Of a stretch of 64,000 bases of DNA, positions 33,602 to 41,418 are shown one piece after another. The notes under the pieces are model-generated. The model was not told the origin of the DNA. It searched no databases and saw only the letters and a program-made list of their open reading frames with translations. The stretch spans positions 1,985,501-2,049,500 of the forward strand of contig NZ_FSQT01000002.1 of the NCBI RefSeq assembly GCF_900143515.1, given 5' to 3'. This DNA is from Micromonospora cremea (GTDB taxonomy: Bacteria > Actinomycetota > Actinomycetes > Mycobacteriales > Micromonosporaceae). The position numbers and the translations under genes are program-made. Position 1 is the stretch's first letter; each line of letters opens with the position of its first letter.

Positions 33602-34468
33602 TCAGCAGGCGTCCGTACCGGCGCAGAGCCGCTGCGCCACCGGGCGGGCGTACCGCCGAGCCTCCGCCGGGGTGGCGTCCATGTCGAGCATCACCTGTGC
33701 CACCAGGTCGCCCTGCCGTACGACGAGCCAGCGGCTCCGCTGGCCCTCGATGGTCGAGCCCACCAGCAGGGACTCGTCACCGGCGCCCAGCCCGTCGGCC
33801 AGGACCGACAGCGAGCTGCCCGCCCGATAGGGGGTGCAGCCGGTGAACAGCGCCCGCACCTGGTCCACCGCCGTGGGCGCACTGCCGCCCGAGTAGCGGG
33901 TGACCCGTTGGATCATGCTGTCGGTGGGCGAGTCGAACGACCGGGTCCGCTGGGCGATCCGCCTCACCGCCACCGACGACGGCACATCACGGCAGTAGAT
34001 CGACACCGACTCCAGGCTCCAGTCGCCGTCGATGTCGCCCTCTGTCATCTTGAAGCCGACGGGCAGATCGGACAGCCGCAGCATGGCCTCAGCCGGGATC
34101 GCAGAATCGGTGGAACCGCTCGTCGGCCGGCCACTGGTCGTCGACGGGCTCGACGGCGGAGTGACGGGGGTGGTGCGGGTCGCCGGCGGCGGGGACGAGG
34201 TCGGGGACGGGGTCGGGGTGCCGGACGGCGGGGGTGTCGGGGTGGGTGATCCGGTGGCCGGCAGCACCGGTGTCGGCGCCGCATCCTGGCCACCGGCCAG
34301 CGCTACCGCACCGGTGGCCACCACGGCCACCGCCACCGCACCGGCGAGCATCGCCGCGACCCTCGTGTGACGGGTACGCCGCCGACCGCGCTCCCGCACC
34401 TGCTCGGTCGCGGCCCAGGTCAGGTGCTCGGTGTCGCGGTACAGGTTGCTGAAGAACTGATCAGGCAT
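33602..34468 (-). CDS. Membrane-anchored extracytoplasmic protein downstream of a second ECF sigma factor
   Basis: 288 residues. Short cytoplasmic N-terminus (MPDQFFSNLYRDTEHLTWAATEQVRERGRRRTRH), one TM (about 38-60), a Pro/Thr/Ser-rich linker (about 65-120) and an extracytoplasmic domain with four Cys (about 145-288). Its ATG 34468 overlaps the sigma stop by 8 nt. The layout copies the first sigma/membrane pair at 25392-26732. Likely an anti-sigma-like or signal-sensing partner; no conserved anti-sigma motif is seen. Confidence 0.65.
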   Translation of the reverse strand: MPDQFFSNLYRDTEHLTWAATEQVRERGRRRTRHTRVAAMLAGAVAVAVVATGAVALAGGQDAAPTPVLPATGSPTPTPPPSGTPTPSPTSSPPPATRTTPVTPPSSPSTTSGRPTSGSTDSAIPAEAMLRLSDLPVGFKMTEGDIDGDWSLESVSIYCRDVPSSVAVRRIAQRTRSFDSPTDSMIQRVTRYSGGSAPTAVDQVRALFTGCTPYRAGSSLSVLADGLGAGDESLLVGSTIEGQRSRWLVVRQGDLVAQVMLDMDATPAEARRYARPVAQRLCAGTDAC

Positions 34469-34961
34469 TGCTGACCTCCTCGGGGAGGGTGGTGCCGAGC
34501 AGGGGGGCCATGGCCTGGCGACCCCGGGCGAGCCGGGCCTTGACGGTGCCGACCGGTACACCGGTCTGCGTCGCGATGTCCGCGACCGAGAGGTCCGCCA
34601 GGTGGTACAGGACGATCGCCTCGCGCTGTTCGCGCGGCAGTCGACGTAACGCCCCGACCAGCGCGACGGTGTTCTCCGACGGTGGTCCCACCGCGGTGGC
34701 CGGGCCGTGCCGCCGATGGGCGGTGATCCCGTTGCGGATCTTCCGCCAGCGGTTCTGGAGAAGGCGGTGACTGACCACGCGCACCCACGCCTCCGGATCG
34801 TCGTACTCGCTGATGCGCTGCCAGCGCTGCCAGGCCCGCACGTATGCCTCCTGCGCGGCGTCCTGCGCCTCGTAGAGATCACCGCCGAGCGCATACAGCA
34901 CGGTGACGACCCGGTGTCTTGTGGCTCGATAGAACTCCTCGAACCCCTCGTCTCTGTCCAA
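34461..34961 (-). CDS. SigE-family ECF RNA polymerase sigma factor
   Basis: 166 residues from TTG 34961. Region 2: EGFEEFYRATRHRVVTVLYALGGDLYEAQDAAQEAYVRAWQRWQRI; region 4: LRRLPREQREAIVLYHLADLSVADIATQTGVPVGTVKARLARGRQAM. The TTG start is preferred because GGGAGGGG lies 5 nt upstream and the family is about 165-180 residues long; an ATG at 35153 would add 64 unrelated residues. Coupled by an 8-nt overlap to the following membrane protein gene. Its regulon is unknown. Confidence 0.85.
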   Translation of the reverse strand: MDRDEGFEEFYRATRHRVVTVLYALGGDLYEAQDAAQEAYVRAWQRWQRISEYDDPEAWVRVVSHRLLQNRWRKIRNGITAHRRHGPATAVGPPSENTVALVGALRRLPREQREAIVLYHLADLSVADIATQTGVPVGTVKARLARGRQAMAPLLGTTLPEEVSNA

Positions 34962-35126
34962 CGTCCCCTCCCCGTTGTCGCTTCTGCCAATGTCACCCGC
35001 CAGCACGACGGCCGGTTGCATCGGTTTCGAATGGGCGGTTACCGCCAGCGGGACGTCCCGGACGTCCGTCCTGGGGATGACGGCGGGTCCGCCTGCCGCC
35101 GGAGCGCGGAAGTGGTGGCCGACGGA

Positions 35127-35132
35127 TAACGT
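35127..35132 (+). promoter_or_regulatory. -10 box (TAACGT) of a leaderless promoter
   Basis: TAACGT lies 6 nt before ATG 35139 of the ABC ATPase gene; no ribosome-binding site. Confidence 0.5.
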
Positions 35133-35138
35133 CGGCTC

Positions 35139-35903
35139 ATGACTGGTGAGCAACCCGCGCTCGCGCTACGTGGCTTGGCGAAGCGGTTCGACGGCACGAT
35201 TGCGGTGGCCGGCGTCGATCTGGACGTCCCCGCCGGCTCCTTCTACGGCCTGCTCGGCCCGAATGGCGCCGGCAAGACCACCACTCTGTCGATGGCGGTC
35301 GGGCTGTTGCGGCCCGATGCCGGTTCGGCCTGGGTGCTCGGGCACGACGTGTGGCGGGACCCGGTCGCGGCCAAGCGACTGCTCGGCGTGATGCCCGACG
35401 GGGTCCGGCTGTTCGACCGGCTGACCGGGGCGGAGCTGCTGGCGTACAACGGGTTGTTGCGCGGGGTGGATCCGGCGGTGGTCGACCAGCGGGCCGCGGA
35501 GCTGCTGGACGTGCTGGCGCTCGGCGACGCCGGCCGGACGCTGGTGGTGGACTACTCGGCGGGTATGAAGAAGAAGATCGGCCTGGCCTGCGCGCTGCTG
35601 CACGGCCCCCGGGTGCTGGTGCTGGACGAGCCGTTCGAGGCGGTCGACCCGGTCTCCGCCGCGCTGATCCGGGACATCCTGACCCGGTACGCGGCCGGCG
35701 GCGGCACGGTGGTCTTCTCCAGCCACGTGATGGAGGTCGTCGAGCGGCTCTGCTCGCACGTGGCGATTCTCGCCGGGGGCACCATCAAGCGGGTCGGCAC
35801 GATCGAGGAGGTACGCGGCGACCGCTCGCTGGAGCAGGTCTTCGTCGAGGTGGTCGGCGGGCGTACCGCGACCGGCGAGGAGCTGTCGTGGCTCTCCCGG
35901 TGA
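35139..35903 (+). CDS. ABC transporter ATP-binding protein
   Basis: 254 residues. Walker A GPNGAGKTT (about 38-46), signature-like YSAGMKKKIGLACALLHGP, Walker B VLVLDEPFEAVDP and the H-loop SSHVMEVVERL. The signature is YSAGM rather than LSGGQ, common in export-type ATPases for drugs, peptides or lipids. The permease gene follows with a 16-nt overlap, so the two form one exporter. Substrate unknown. Confidence 0.92.
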   Translation: MTGEQPALALRGLAKRFDGTIAVAGVDLDVPAGSFYGLLGPNGAGKTTTLSMAVGLLRPDAGSAWVLGHDVWRDPVAAKRLLGVMPDGVRLFDRLTGAELLAYNGLLRGVDPAVVDQRAAELLDVLALGDAGRTLVVDYSAGMKKKIGLACALLHGPRVLVLDEPFEAVDPVSAALIRDILTRYAAGGGTVVFSSHVMEVVERLCSHVAILAGGTIKRVGTIEEVRGDRSLEQVFVEVVGGRTATGEELSWLSR

Positions 35904-37582
35904 GCACCGCCGCCGGGCCGGTCCGCGCCGTTTCCGCCCGGCACTTCCTGCGGCTGAAGCTGCGGGTGATGGGCAACAGCTTCCGGGGCCGGGGCTGGCG
36001 GATCGCGTTGTTCATCGGCAGTGCGCTGCTCGGGCTCTGGTTCGCCGCCAGCGGTTTCTTCCTCTTCGCCGTGCCGGGCACGACGGAGAACGGCCGGTAC
36101 GCGCTGCTGGTCGCGGCGGGCGGTGGCGGGCTGCTGGTGCTCGGCTGGCTGCTGCTGCCGCTGGTCTTCTTCGGGGTCGACGAGACGCTGGACCCGGCCC
36201 GGTTCGCGCTGCTGCCGCTGCCGCGCCGCACGCTGGTCGTCGGCCTGTTCACCGCGGCCCTGGTCAGCGTGCCGGTGCTGACCGTGCTGATCGCGACATC
36301 CGGGCTGGTGCTCACCGCCTGGGCGCTGGGTGGCTGGTCCGCCGGCCTGGTGGCCGCCGTCGGCGTGGTCGCCGGGCTGCTGCTCTGCGTGGCCGCCAGC
36401 CGGGCGGTGACCAGCGCCTTCGCCAGCATGCTGCGGTCGCGTCGGGTGCGTGACCTGGCGGCCGTCCTGCTGGCGGTGGCCGCCGCGCTGCTCGGCCCGT
36501 TGCAGATCTTCGGCCTCGCCGCGCTGCGGGAGACGGACTGGGACCGGCTGACCGGGGTGGCGACCGTGATCGGCTGGACGCCGTTCGGCGCACCGTGGAC
36601 CGCCGGCATCGACGTGGCCCAGGGGCGGGTCTGGGCCGCTCCGATCAAGCTGCTGATCACGGTGGTCGCGCTCGGTGCGCTGTTGGCCTGGTGGTCGCGG
36701 TCGCTGGAGTCGGCGATGGTGGGAGCGGTCAGCGCTGGCCCGACCCCGGTCCGGCGGGGCGCCATCGGTGGCCCGGTGGCCCAACTGTTTCCCCGGGTCA
36801 CCGGCTGGTTCCGTCGGGACCGGTTCGGTGCGCTGGTCGCCCGGGAATCCCGCTACTGGTGGCGGGACGCCCGCCGCCGGGCCAATCTGATCACGGTCGC
36901 GGTGGTCGGCATCTTCGTGCCGGTGATGGTCAACCTCGGTGGCGCGGGCTTCGCGGCCGAGGGCGAGCAGGGCATGACGATGAGTGCCAATGACAGCTCG
37001 CCGGTCCTGGTCACCCTCTCCATGCTCTTCGTCGGTGTGCTCGCTTCGGTCACCCTGGCCAATCAGTTCGGCTTCGACGGCAGCGCGTACGCCGCGAACG
37101 TGGTGGCCGGGGTGCCCGGCCGGGTGGAGCTGCGCGCGCGGATGACGGCCTTCTCGTTGTACGTGATGCCGATGCTGACGGTCGTCGCGGTGGTGCTGTC
37201 GCTGGTGCTCGGCCATCCGAGCTGGATCGGGCTGACCGCTGGCAGCCTGGCCGCCACCTACGGTGCGGGGCTGGCGGTGAACAGCTTCGTCTCGGTGCTC
37301 GGGGCGTACTCGCTGCCGGAGACGAGCAACCCGTTCGCGATGAACACCGGCGCTGGCATGGCGAAGAGCCTGCTCACCCTGCTGGCCATGGTCGTCTCGG
37401 CGGTCGTCGCGGTGCCGATGGTGGTGGCCGCGGCGCTGCTCGATGACGCCTGGCTCTGGTTGGCCCTGCCGGTCGGCGTGGCGTACGGGTTGGGCGCGGC
37501 GCTGCTGGGCGCGTACCTGGCCGGCGACGTGCTGGACCGGCGGCAGCCGGAGCTGCTGGTCACGGTCACCCCGCGCCGCTGA
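35888..37582 (+). CDS. ABC transporter permease (ABC-2-like)
   Basis: 564 residues from GTG 35888. About 12 TM helices, with clusters at 30-175 and 340-560 and a cytoplasmic loop near 240-300 (WFRRDRFGALVARESRYWWRDARRRAN). Pairs with the ATPase encoded immediately upstream. GTG 35888 is preferred because GAGGAG is 5 nt upstream; GTG 35900 (4-nt overlap) is the alternative. Such transporters often export lipids, peptides or antibiotics, but nothing here decides. Confidence 0.8.
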   Translation: MALPVSTAAGPVRAVSARHFLRLKLRVMGNSFRGRGWRIALFIGSALLGLWFAASGFFLFAVPGTTENGRYALLVAAGGGGLLVLGWLLLPLVFFGVDETLDPARFALLPLPRRTLVVGLFTAALVSVPVLTVLIATSGLVLTAWALGGWSAGLVAAVGVVAGLLLCVAASRAVTSAFASMLRSRRVRDLAAVLLAVAAALLGPLQIFGLAALRETDWDRLTGVATVIGWTPFGAPWTAGIDVAQGRVWAAPIKLLITVVALGALLAWWSRSLESAMVGAVSAGPTPVRRGAIGGPVAQLFPRVTGWFRRDRFGALVARESRYWWRDARRRANLITVAVVGIFVPVMVNLGGAGFAAEGEQGMTMSANDSSPVLVTLSMLFVGVLASVTLANQFGFDGSAYAANVVAGVPGRVELRARMTAFSLYVMPMLTVVAVVLSLVLGHPSWIGLTAGSLAATYGAGLAVNSFVSVLGAYSLPETSNPFAMNTGAGMAKSLLTLLAMVVSAVVAVPMVVAAALLDDAWLWLALPVGVAYGLGAALLGAYLAGDVLDRRQPELLVTVTPRR

Positions 37583-37694
37583 GGCCGACCCGCTGACCTC
37601 GGCGCCGATCCGGTCGGCGAGGGCGTCCGGCGAACCCCGGCGAGCAGCCGCGACCGCCCGTTATGGTGCGATCAGCCGGAACCGGGGGGTCAAC

Positions 37695-38592
37695 ATGGGC
37701 GGGCGCACCCGCTACCGCAGCACGATCGTCGACGGACTCACGATCTTCTACCGGGAGTCCGGCGCACGGGATGCGCCGGTGCTGCTGCTCCTGCACGGCT
37801 TCCCATCCTCGTCGCGAATGTTCGAACCGCTGCTCGACCGGCTCGCCGACCAGTTCCGGCTGATCGCACCCGACTACCCGGGGTTCGGGCACAGCGACGC
37901 CCCGGCACCCGACAGCTTCCCGTACACGTTCGACCGGATCGCCGCCACGATGTCGCGCTTCGCCCGTCGGCGCCGAGCACTACCTGCTCTACATGCAGGA
38001 CTACGGAGGCCCGGTGGGGTTCCGGATGGCCCTCGCCGATCCGGGTCGACTGAACGGGATCGTGGTGCAGAACGCCGTCGCCCACGACACGGGGCTGGGA
38101 CCGCTCTGGGCGACCCGTCGTGCCTTCTGGCGGGACCGGGCCGGGCACGAGGCCGCGATTCGGGAGAACATCCTCTCGCTGGCGTCGATCCGTGTCCGGC
38201 ACGTCGGCGACGATCCCGACCCCGAGCGGTACGACCCGGACCTGTGGGCCGACGAGCACGCCTTCCTCAGTCGCCCCGGCGAAATCGACATCCAGCTGGA
38301 CCTGATGTACGACTACCGGACCAACGTCGCCTCGTACCCGTCCTGGCAGGAGTGGCTGCGCCGTACCCAGCCGCCGCTGCTGGTCGTCTGGGGCCGGTAC
38401 GACACGTCCTTCGAGATCACCGAGCCGGCGGCGTACCGGTCCGACGTCCCGGAGGCGGAGGTGCACCTGCTCGACGGCGGGCATTTCGTGCTCGACACCC
38501 GGGCCGACGAGGCGGCCGCCCTGGTCCGGACCTTCGCGGGTCGGGTCCTCGGAGCGGGGCGGTGGGGTCACAATGTTTCACGTGAATCATGA
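37695..38592 (+). pseudogene. Alpha/beta hydrolase (haloalkane dehalogenase-like), broken by a frameshift
   Basis: The N-terminal half (ATG 37695, GGGGGG 5 nt upstream) reads LLLLHGFPSSSRMFEPLLDRLADQFRLIAPDYPGFGHS, the oxyanion-hole and core of an alpha/beta hydrolase. At about 37955-37975 the frame must shift by one extra base (or two missing bases): the matching continuation GAEHYLLYMQDYGGPVGFRMA is in the next frame and runs to 38592, with nucleophile Asp in QDYGG and the catalytic His in DGGHFVLDT. Either a real pseudogene or a single-base sequencing error. Everything else is intact, so an error is plausible. Confidence 0.8.
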
Positions 38593-39106
38593 GCCGGGCG
38601 CCGAGATCCACCACACCGACCCGTTCGCGGTGCCGACCGGGCAACGGTCGCCGGTCCGCCGGCTGCGTGGTCGGCTCGCCGCGCCGGTGACCCTCTGGAC
38701 CGCACCGGGCCCGGCCGGGCTGACCGTCTCGTCCACTCTGGTCGCCGAGGGGGAGCCCGACCGGCTGCTCGGGCTGATCGACGCGGAGTCCGATCTCTGG
38801 GCGGCGATCGAGGAGGCGGGCCGGTTCGCGGTCGCGCCGCTCGGCCCGCCGCACCGGCAGCTCGCCGACCGGTTCGCCGGCCTCTTTCCCGCTCCCGGTG
38901 GGCTCTTCGCCACCGGGGCATGGACCGACACCCCGTACGGGCCGGTCCCGGCGGACGCCGGCGGATGGGTCGGCTGCCGACTGGACACCGCCCGCGAGTA
39001 CGGCTGGGCGCTGCTGGTGGAGGCCACGATCGAGGCGGTCGACCTGGCCGAGGAGGCCAGCCCGCTGCTGCACTACCGCGGTCGCTACCACGAGCTGCCC
39101 GGCTGA
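38573..39106 (+). CDS. Flavin-reductase-like FMN-binding split-barrel protein
   Basis: 177 residues. Residues about 28-140 follow the flavin reductase pattern: RLAAPVTLWTAPGPAGLTVSSTLVAEGEPDRLLGLID, DLWAAIEEAGRFAVAPLGPPHRQLADRFAGLFP. Typical of NAD(P)H:flavin reductase components that bind FMN in a split barrel. It overlaps the hydrolase remnant by 20 nt. Its first codons (MFHVNHE) are produced by the parS-like sequence, so the N-terminus is constrained by that DNA site. Confidence 0.75.
   Translation: MFHVNHEPGAEIHHTDPFAVPTGQRSPVRRLRGRLAAPVTLWTAPGPAGLTVSSTLVAEGEPDRLLGLIDAESDLWAAIEEAGRFAVAPLGPPHRQLADRFAGLFPAPGGLFATGAWTDTPYGPVPADAGGWVGCRLDTAREYGWALLVEATIEAVDLAEEASPLLHYRGRYHELPG
38574..38589. 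promoter_or_regulatory. parS-like ParB binding site
   Basis: TGTTTCACGTGAATCA matches the bacterial parS consensus TGTTTCACGTGAAACA at 15 of 16 positions (mismatch at position 14). It overlaps the first codons of the flavin-reductase-like gene. parS sites cluster near the replication origin in actinobacteria. Confidence 0.75.
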
Positions 39107-39148
39107 GCGGAGGCCCCGACGGCCATCGCGTCGGCCGACCGGTCACCG

Positions 39149-39166
39149 GAGTGATCTGGGTCACTC
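39149..39166. promoter_or_regulatory. CRP/GlxR-like palindrome upstream of the acetate symporter operon
   Basis: GAGTGA-TCTGGG-TCACTC is a perfect 6-bp inverted repeat with N6 spacing, containing the GTGA-N6-TCAC core of actinobacterial CRP-family sites. It is 126 nt before the DUF485 start codon. Confidence 0.55.
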
Positions 39167-39291
39167 GGCGCAGCCAGTCAACCGCTCGGCGCACTCGCCG
39201 ACCGGCGTCGATCGCGGTCTTCCCCGGCGGGGAGCGCGCTCTTTACGGTGCGCGAAACTCCTCCAACGCCTGTGAAGGTGGTGATCCACAG

Positions 39292-39657
39292 ATGTCCACG
39301 GAAACACCCGCGCCGACCGCTTCCCAGCCGGACAGATACCTGGCCGTACAACGGTCGGACGAGTTCGCCGGGCTGCGGCGCGCGCTGCGCGGCTTCGTCT
39401 TCCCGATGACCGTCGCGTTCTTCCTGTGGTACGCGCTCTACGTCATTCTCTCCGCGTACGCCCGGGACTTCATGGGCACGAAGCTGTTCGGCAGCAACAT
39501 CAACGTCGCGCTGGTCTTCGGCCTGCTCCAGTTCGTCTCCACGTTCGTGATCGCCTGGCTCTACTCCCGCTACGCGGACCGGAAGATCGACCCGGTCGCC
39601 GACCGGATCCGCGCCGAGATCGGGGAGGTGACCCATGAACATGGTCCTCGCGGCTAA
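39292..39657 (+). CDS. DUF485 membrane protein
   Basis: 121 residues with the DUF485 pattern: SDEFAGLRRALRGFVFPMTVAFFLWYALYVILSAYARDFMGTKLFGS then a second TM (NVALVFGLLQFVSTFVIAWLYSRYA) and a charged tail ADRKIDPVADRIRAEIGE. Equivalent to E. coli YjcH, which is co-transcribed with actP. The symporter ATG overlaps this gene by 23 nt, so they are coupled. Likely an accessory subunit of the symporter. ATG 39292 is the only sensible start. Confidence 0.88.
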   Translation: MSTETPAPTASQPDRYLAVQRSDEFAGLRRALRGFVFPMTVAFFLWYALYVILSAYARDFMGTKLFGSNINVALVFGLLQFVSTFVIAWLYSRYADRKIDPVADRIRAEIGEVTHEHGPRG

Positions 39658-41326
39658 TCCGCTCCTCGCGGCGGAGGCGGGCAGCCACACCGCCCGCAAC
39701 CTGACCATCACGCTCTTCCTGGTCTTCGTGGCCGTGACCCTGGCCATCACGATCTGGGCCAGCCGGCAGACCAAGACGGCGACCGACTTCTACGCGGGCG
39801 GCCGGTCCTTCTCCGGCTTCCAGAACGGCATGGCGATCGGCGGCGACTACATGTCGGCCGCCTCGTTCCTCGGCATCGCCGGCATCATCGCGCTCTACGG
39901 CTACGACGGCTTCCTCTACTCCATCGGCTTCCTGGTCGCCTGGCTGGTGGCCCTGCTGCTGGTCGCGGAGTTGCTGCGCAACTCCGGCCGGTACACGATG
40001 GCCGACGTCCTGGCGTTCCGGATGCGCCAGCGTCCGGTGCGTACGGCGGCGGCGGTCTCCACCATCACGGTGTCGATCTTCTACCTGCTGGCCCAGATGG
40101 TCGGCGCCGGCGCGCTGGTGGCGCTGCTGCTCGGAATCCGGCCGGGGACGACCTTCCTCGGCATGGACGCGGCCACCGCCAAGGTGGCCACCATCATCAT
40201 GGTCGGCGCTCTGATGATCATCTACGTCACCGTGGGCGGCATGAAGGGCACCACCTACGTGCAGATCGTCAAGGCGTTCCTGCTGATGGGCGGCGCGCTG
40301 GTGATGACCCTGCTGGTGCTGGCCAAGTACAAGTTCAACCTGTCGTCGCTGCTCGGTGACGCCGCCGCCTCGTCCGGCAAGGGCAGCGCGTTCCTGGAAC
40401 CAGGGTTGCGGTACGGCGTCGAGGTCGCCGGCAACGCGACACAGACCTTCTACAACAAGGTCGACCTGCTCTCGCTCGGCATCGCCCTGGTGCTCGGCAC
40501 CGCAGGCCTGCCGCACATCCTGATCCGCTTCTACACCGTGCCGACCGCGAAGGCGGCCCGTAAGAGCGTGCTCTGGGCGATCGGCATCATCGGCACTTTC
40601 TACCTGCTGACCCTGGCCCTCGGCTTCGGCGCCGCGGCACTGGTCGGCAGCGAGGCGATCACCGCCCAGGACAAGGCGGGCAACACGGCCGCGCCACAGC
40701 TGGCCGAGGCGCTCGGCATCGACTTCCTCGGCGGCGACCTGGGCGGCGCTGCCCTGCTGGCGATCATCGCGGCGGTCGCCTTCGCCACGATCCTGGCGGT
40801 GGTCGCCGGGTTGACCCTCGCCTCCTCGTCCAGCCTGGCGCACGACTTCTACGCCAACGTCATGAAGAGGGGTGAGGCGTCGGAGCGGCAGGAGGTACGG
40901 GTCGCCCGGATCGCCGCCCTGGTGATCGGCGCGGTCTCGATCGCCTTGTCGATCTTCGCGCAGAACCTGAACGTGGCGTTCCTGGTGGCGCTGGCGTTCG
41001 CGGTGGCCGCATCGGGCAACCTGCCGGCGATCCTCTACAGCCTGTTCTGGCGGCGGTTCAACACCTCCGGCGCGGTGTGGGCGATCTACGGCGGGCTGCT
41101 CTCGGCCGTACTGCTGGTGTTCTTCTCGCCGGTGGTCTCCGGGGCGGCGACGTCGATGTTCCCGGAGCACGACTGGCAGTGGTTCCCGCTGTCCAACCCG
41201 GGCATCCTCTCGATTCCGTTCGGCTTCCTGTGCGGCTGGATCGGCACGCTCGTCTCCAAGGAGCACGACGAGGACAAGTACGCGGAGCTGGAGGTCCGCG
41301 CCCTCACCGGCGCCGGCGCCCACTGA
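39635..41326 (+). CDS. actP: Cation/acetate symporter, sodium:solute symporter family
   Basis: 563 residues, about 13 TM helices. SSS signature TDFYAGGRSFSGFQNGMAIGGDYMSAASFLGIAGI and LPHILIRFYTVPTAKAARKS, as in ActP. Na+-coupled uptake of acetate and related short monocarboxylates. ATG 39635 has GGAGGTGACCC directly upstream. It lacks the soluble insert of the other symporter here. Substrate is by family; the CRP-like site upstream agrees with carbon-source control. Followed by the interspersed palindrome at 41342. Confidence 0.88.
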   Translation: MNMVLAANPLLAAEAGSHTARNLTITLFLVFVAVTLAITIWASRQTKTATDFYAGGRSFSGFQNGMAIGGDYMSAASFLGIAGIIALYGYDGFLYSIGFLVAWLVALLLVAELLRNSGRYTMADVLAFRMRQRPVRTAAAVSTITVSIFYLLAQMVGAGALVALLLGIRPGTTFLGMDAATAKVATIIMVGALMIIYVTVGGMKGTTYVQIVKAFLLMGGALVMTLLVLAKYKFNLSSLLGDAAASSGKGSAFLEPGLRYGVEVAGNATQTFYNKVDLLSLGIALVLGTAGLPHILIRFYTVPTAKAARKSVLWAIGIIGTFYLLTLALGFGAAALVGSEAITAQDKAGNTAAPQLAEALGIDFLGGDLGGAALLAIIAAVAFATILAVVAGLTLASSSSLAHDFYANVMKRGEASERQEVRVARIAALVIGAVSIALSIFAQNLNVAFLVALAFAVAASGNLPAILYSLFWRRFNTSGAVWAIYGGLLSAVLLVFFSPVVSGAATSMFPEHDWQWFPLSNPGILSIPFGFLCGWIGTLVSKEHDEDKYAELEVRALTGAGAH

Positions 41327-41341
41327 CCGCGACACCTCGTC

Positions 41342-41389
41342 AAGAAGGGCCCCCTGTACAACGCCAGGCGTCAACAGGGGGCCCTTCCT
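41342..41389. repeat. Near-perfect palindrome, copy 2 of the interspersed family
   Basis: Arms 41342-41357 and 41374-41389 match at 15 of 16 positions (AGGAAGGGCCCCCTGT type) around an ACGCCAGGCGT centre, the same core as the copy at 2588-2634. It follows the symporter gene and can act as a terminator. Confidence 0.75.
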
Positions 41390-41405
41390 CAATTCCGGGG
41401 GTCGG

Positions 41406-41411
41406 TAGGCT
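41406..41411 (+). promoter_or_regulatory. -10 box (TAGGCT) of a leaderless promoter
   Basis: TAGGCT lies 7 nt before ATG 41419 of the epimerase gene; no ribosome-binding site. Confidence 0.5.
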
Positions 41412-41418
41412 GACCGGC

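Noticed and set aside
39500..41392. Long minus-strand frame over the acetate symporter
   Set aside because: Antisense shadow; no domain motif; the plus strand has a complete symporter.
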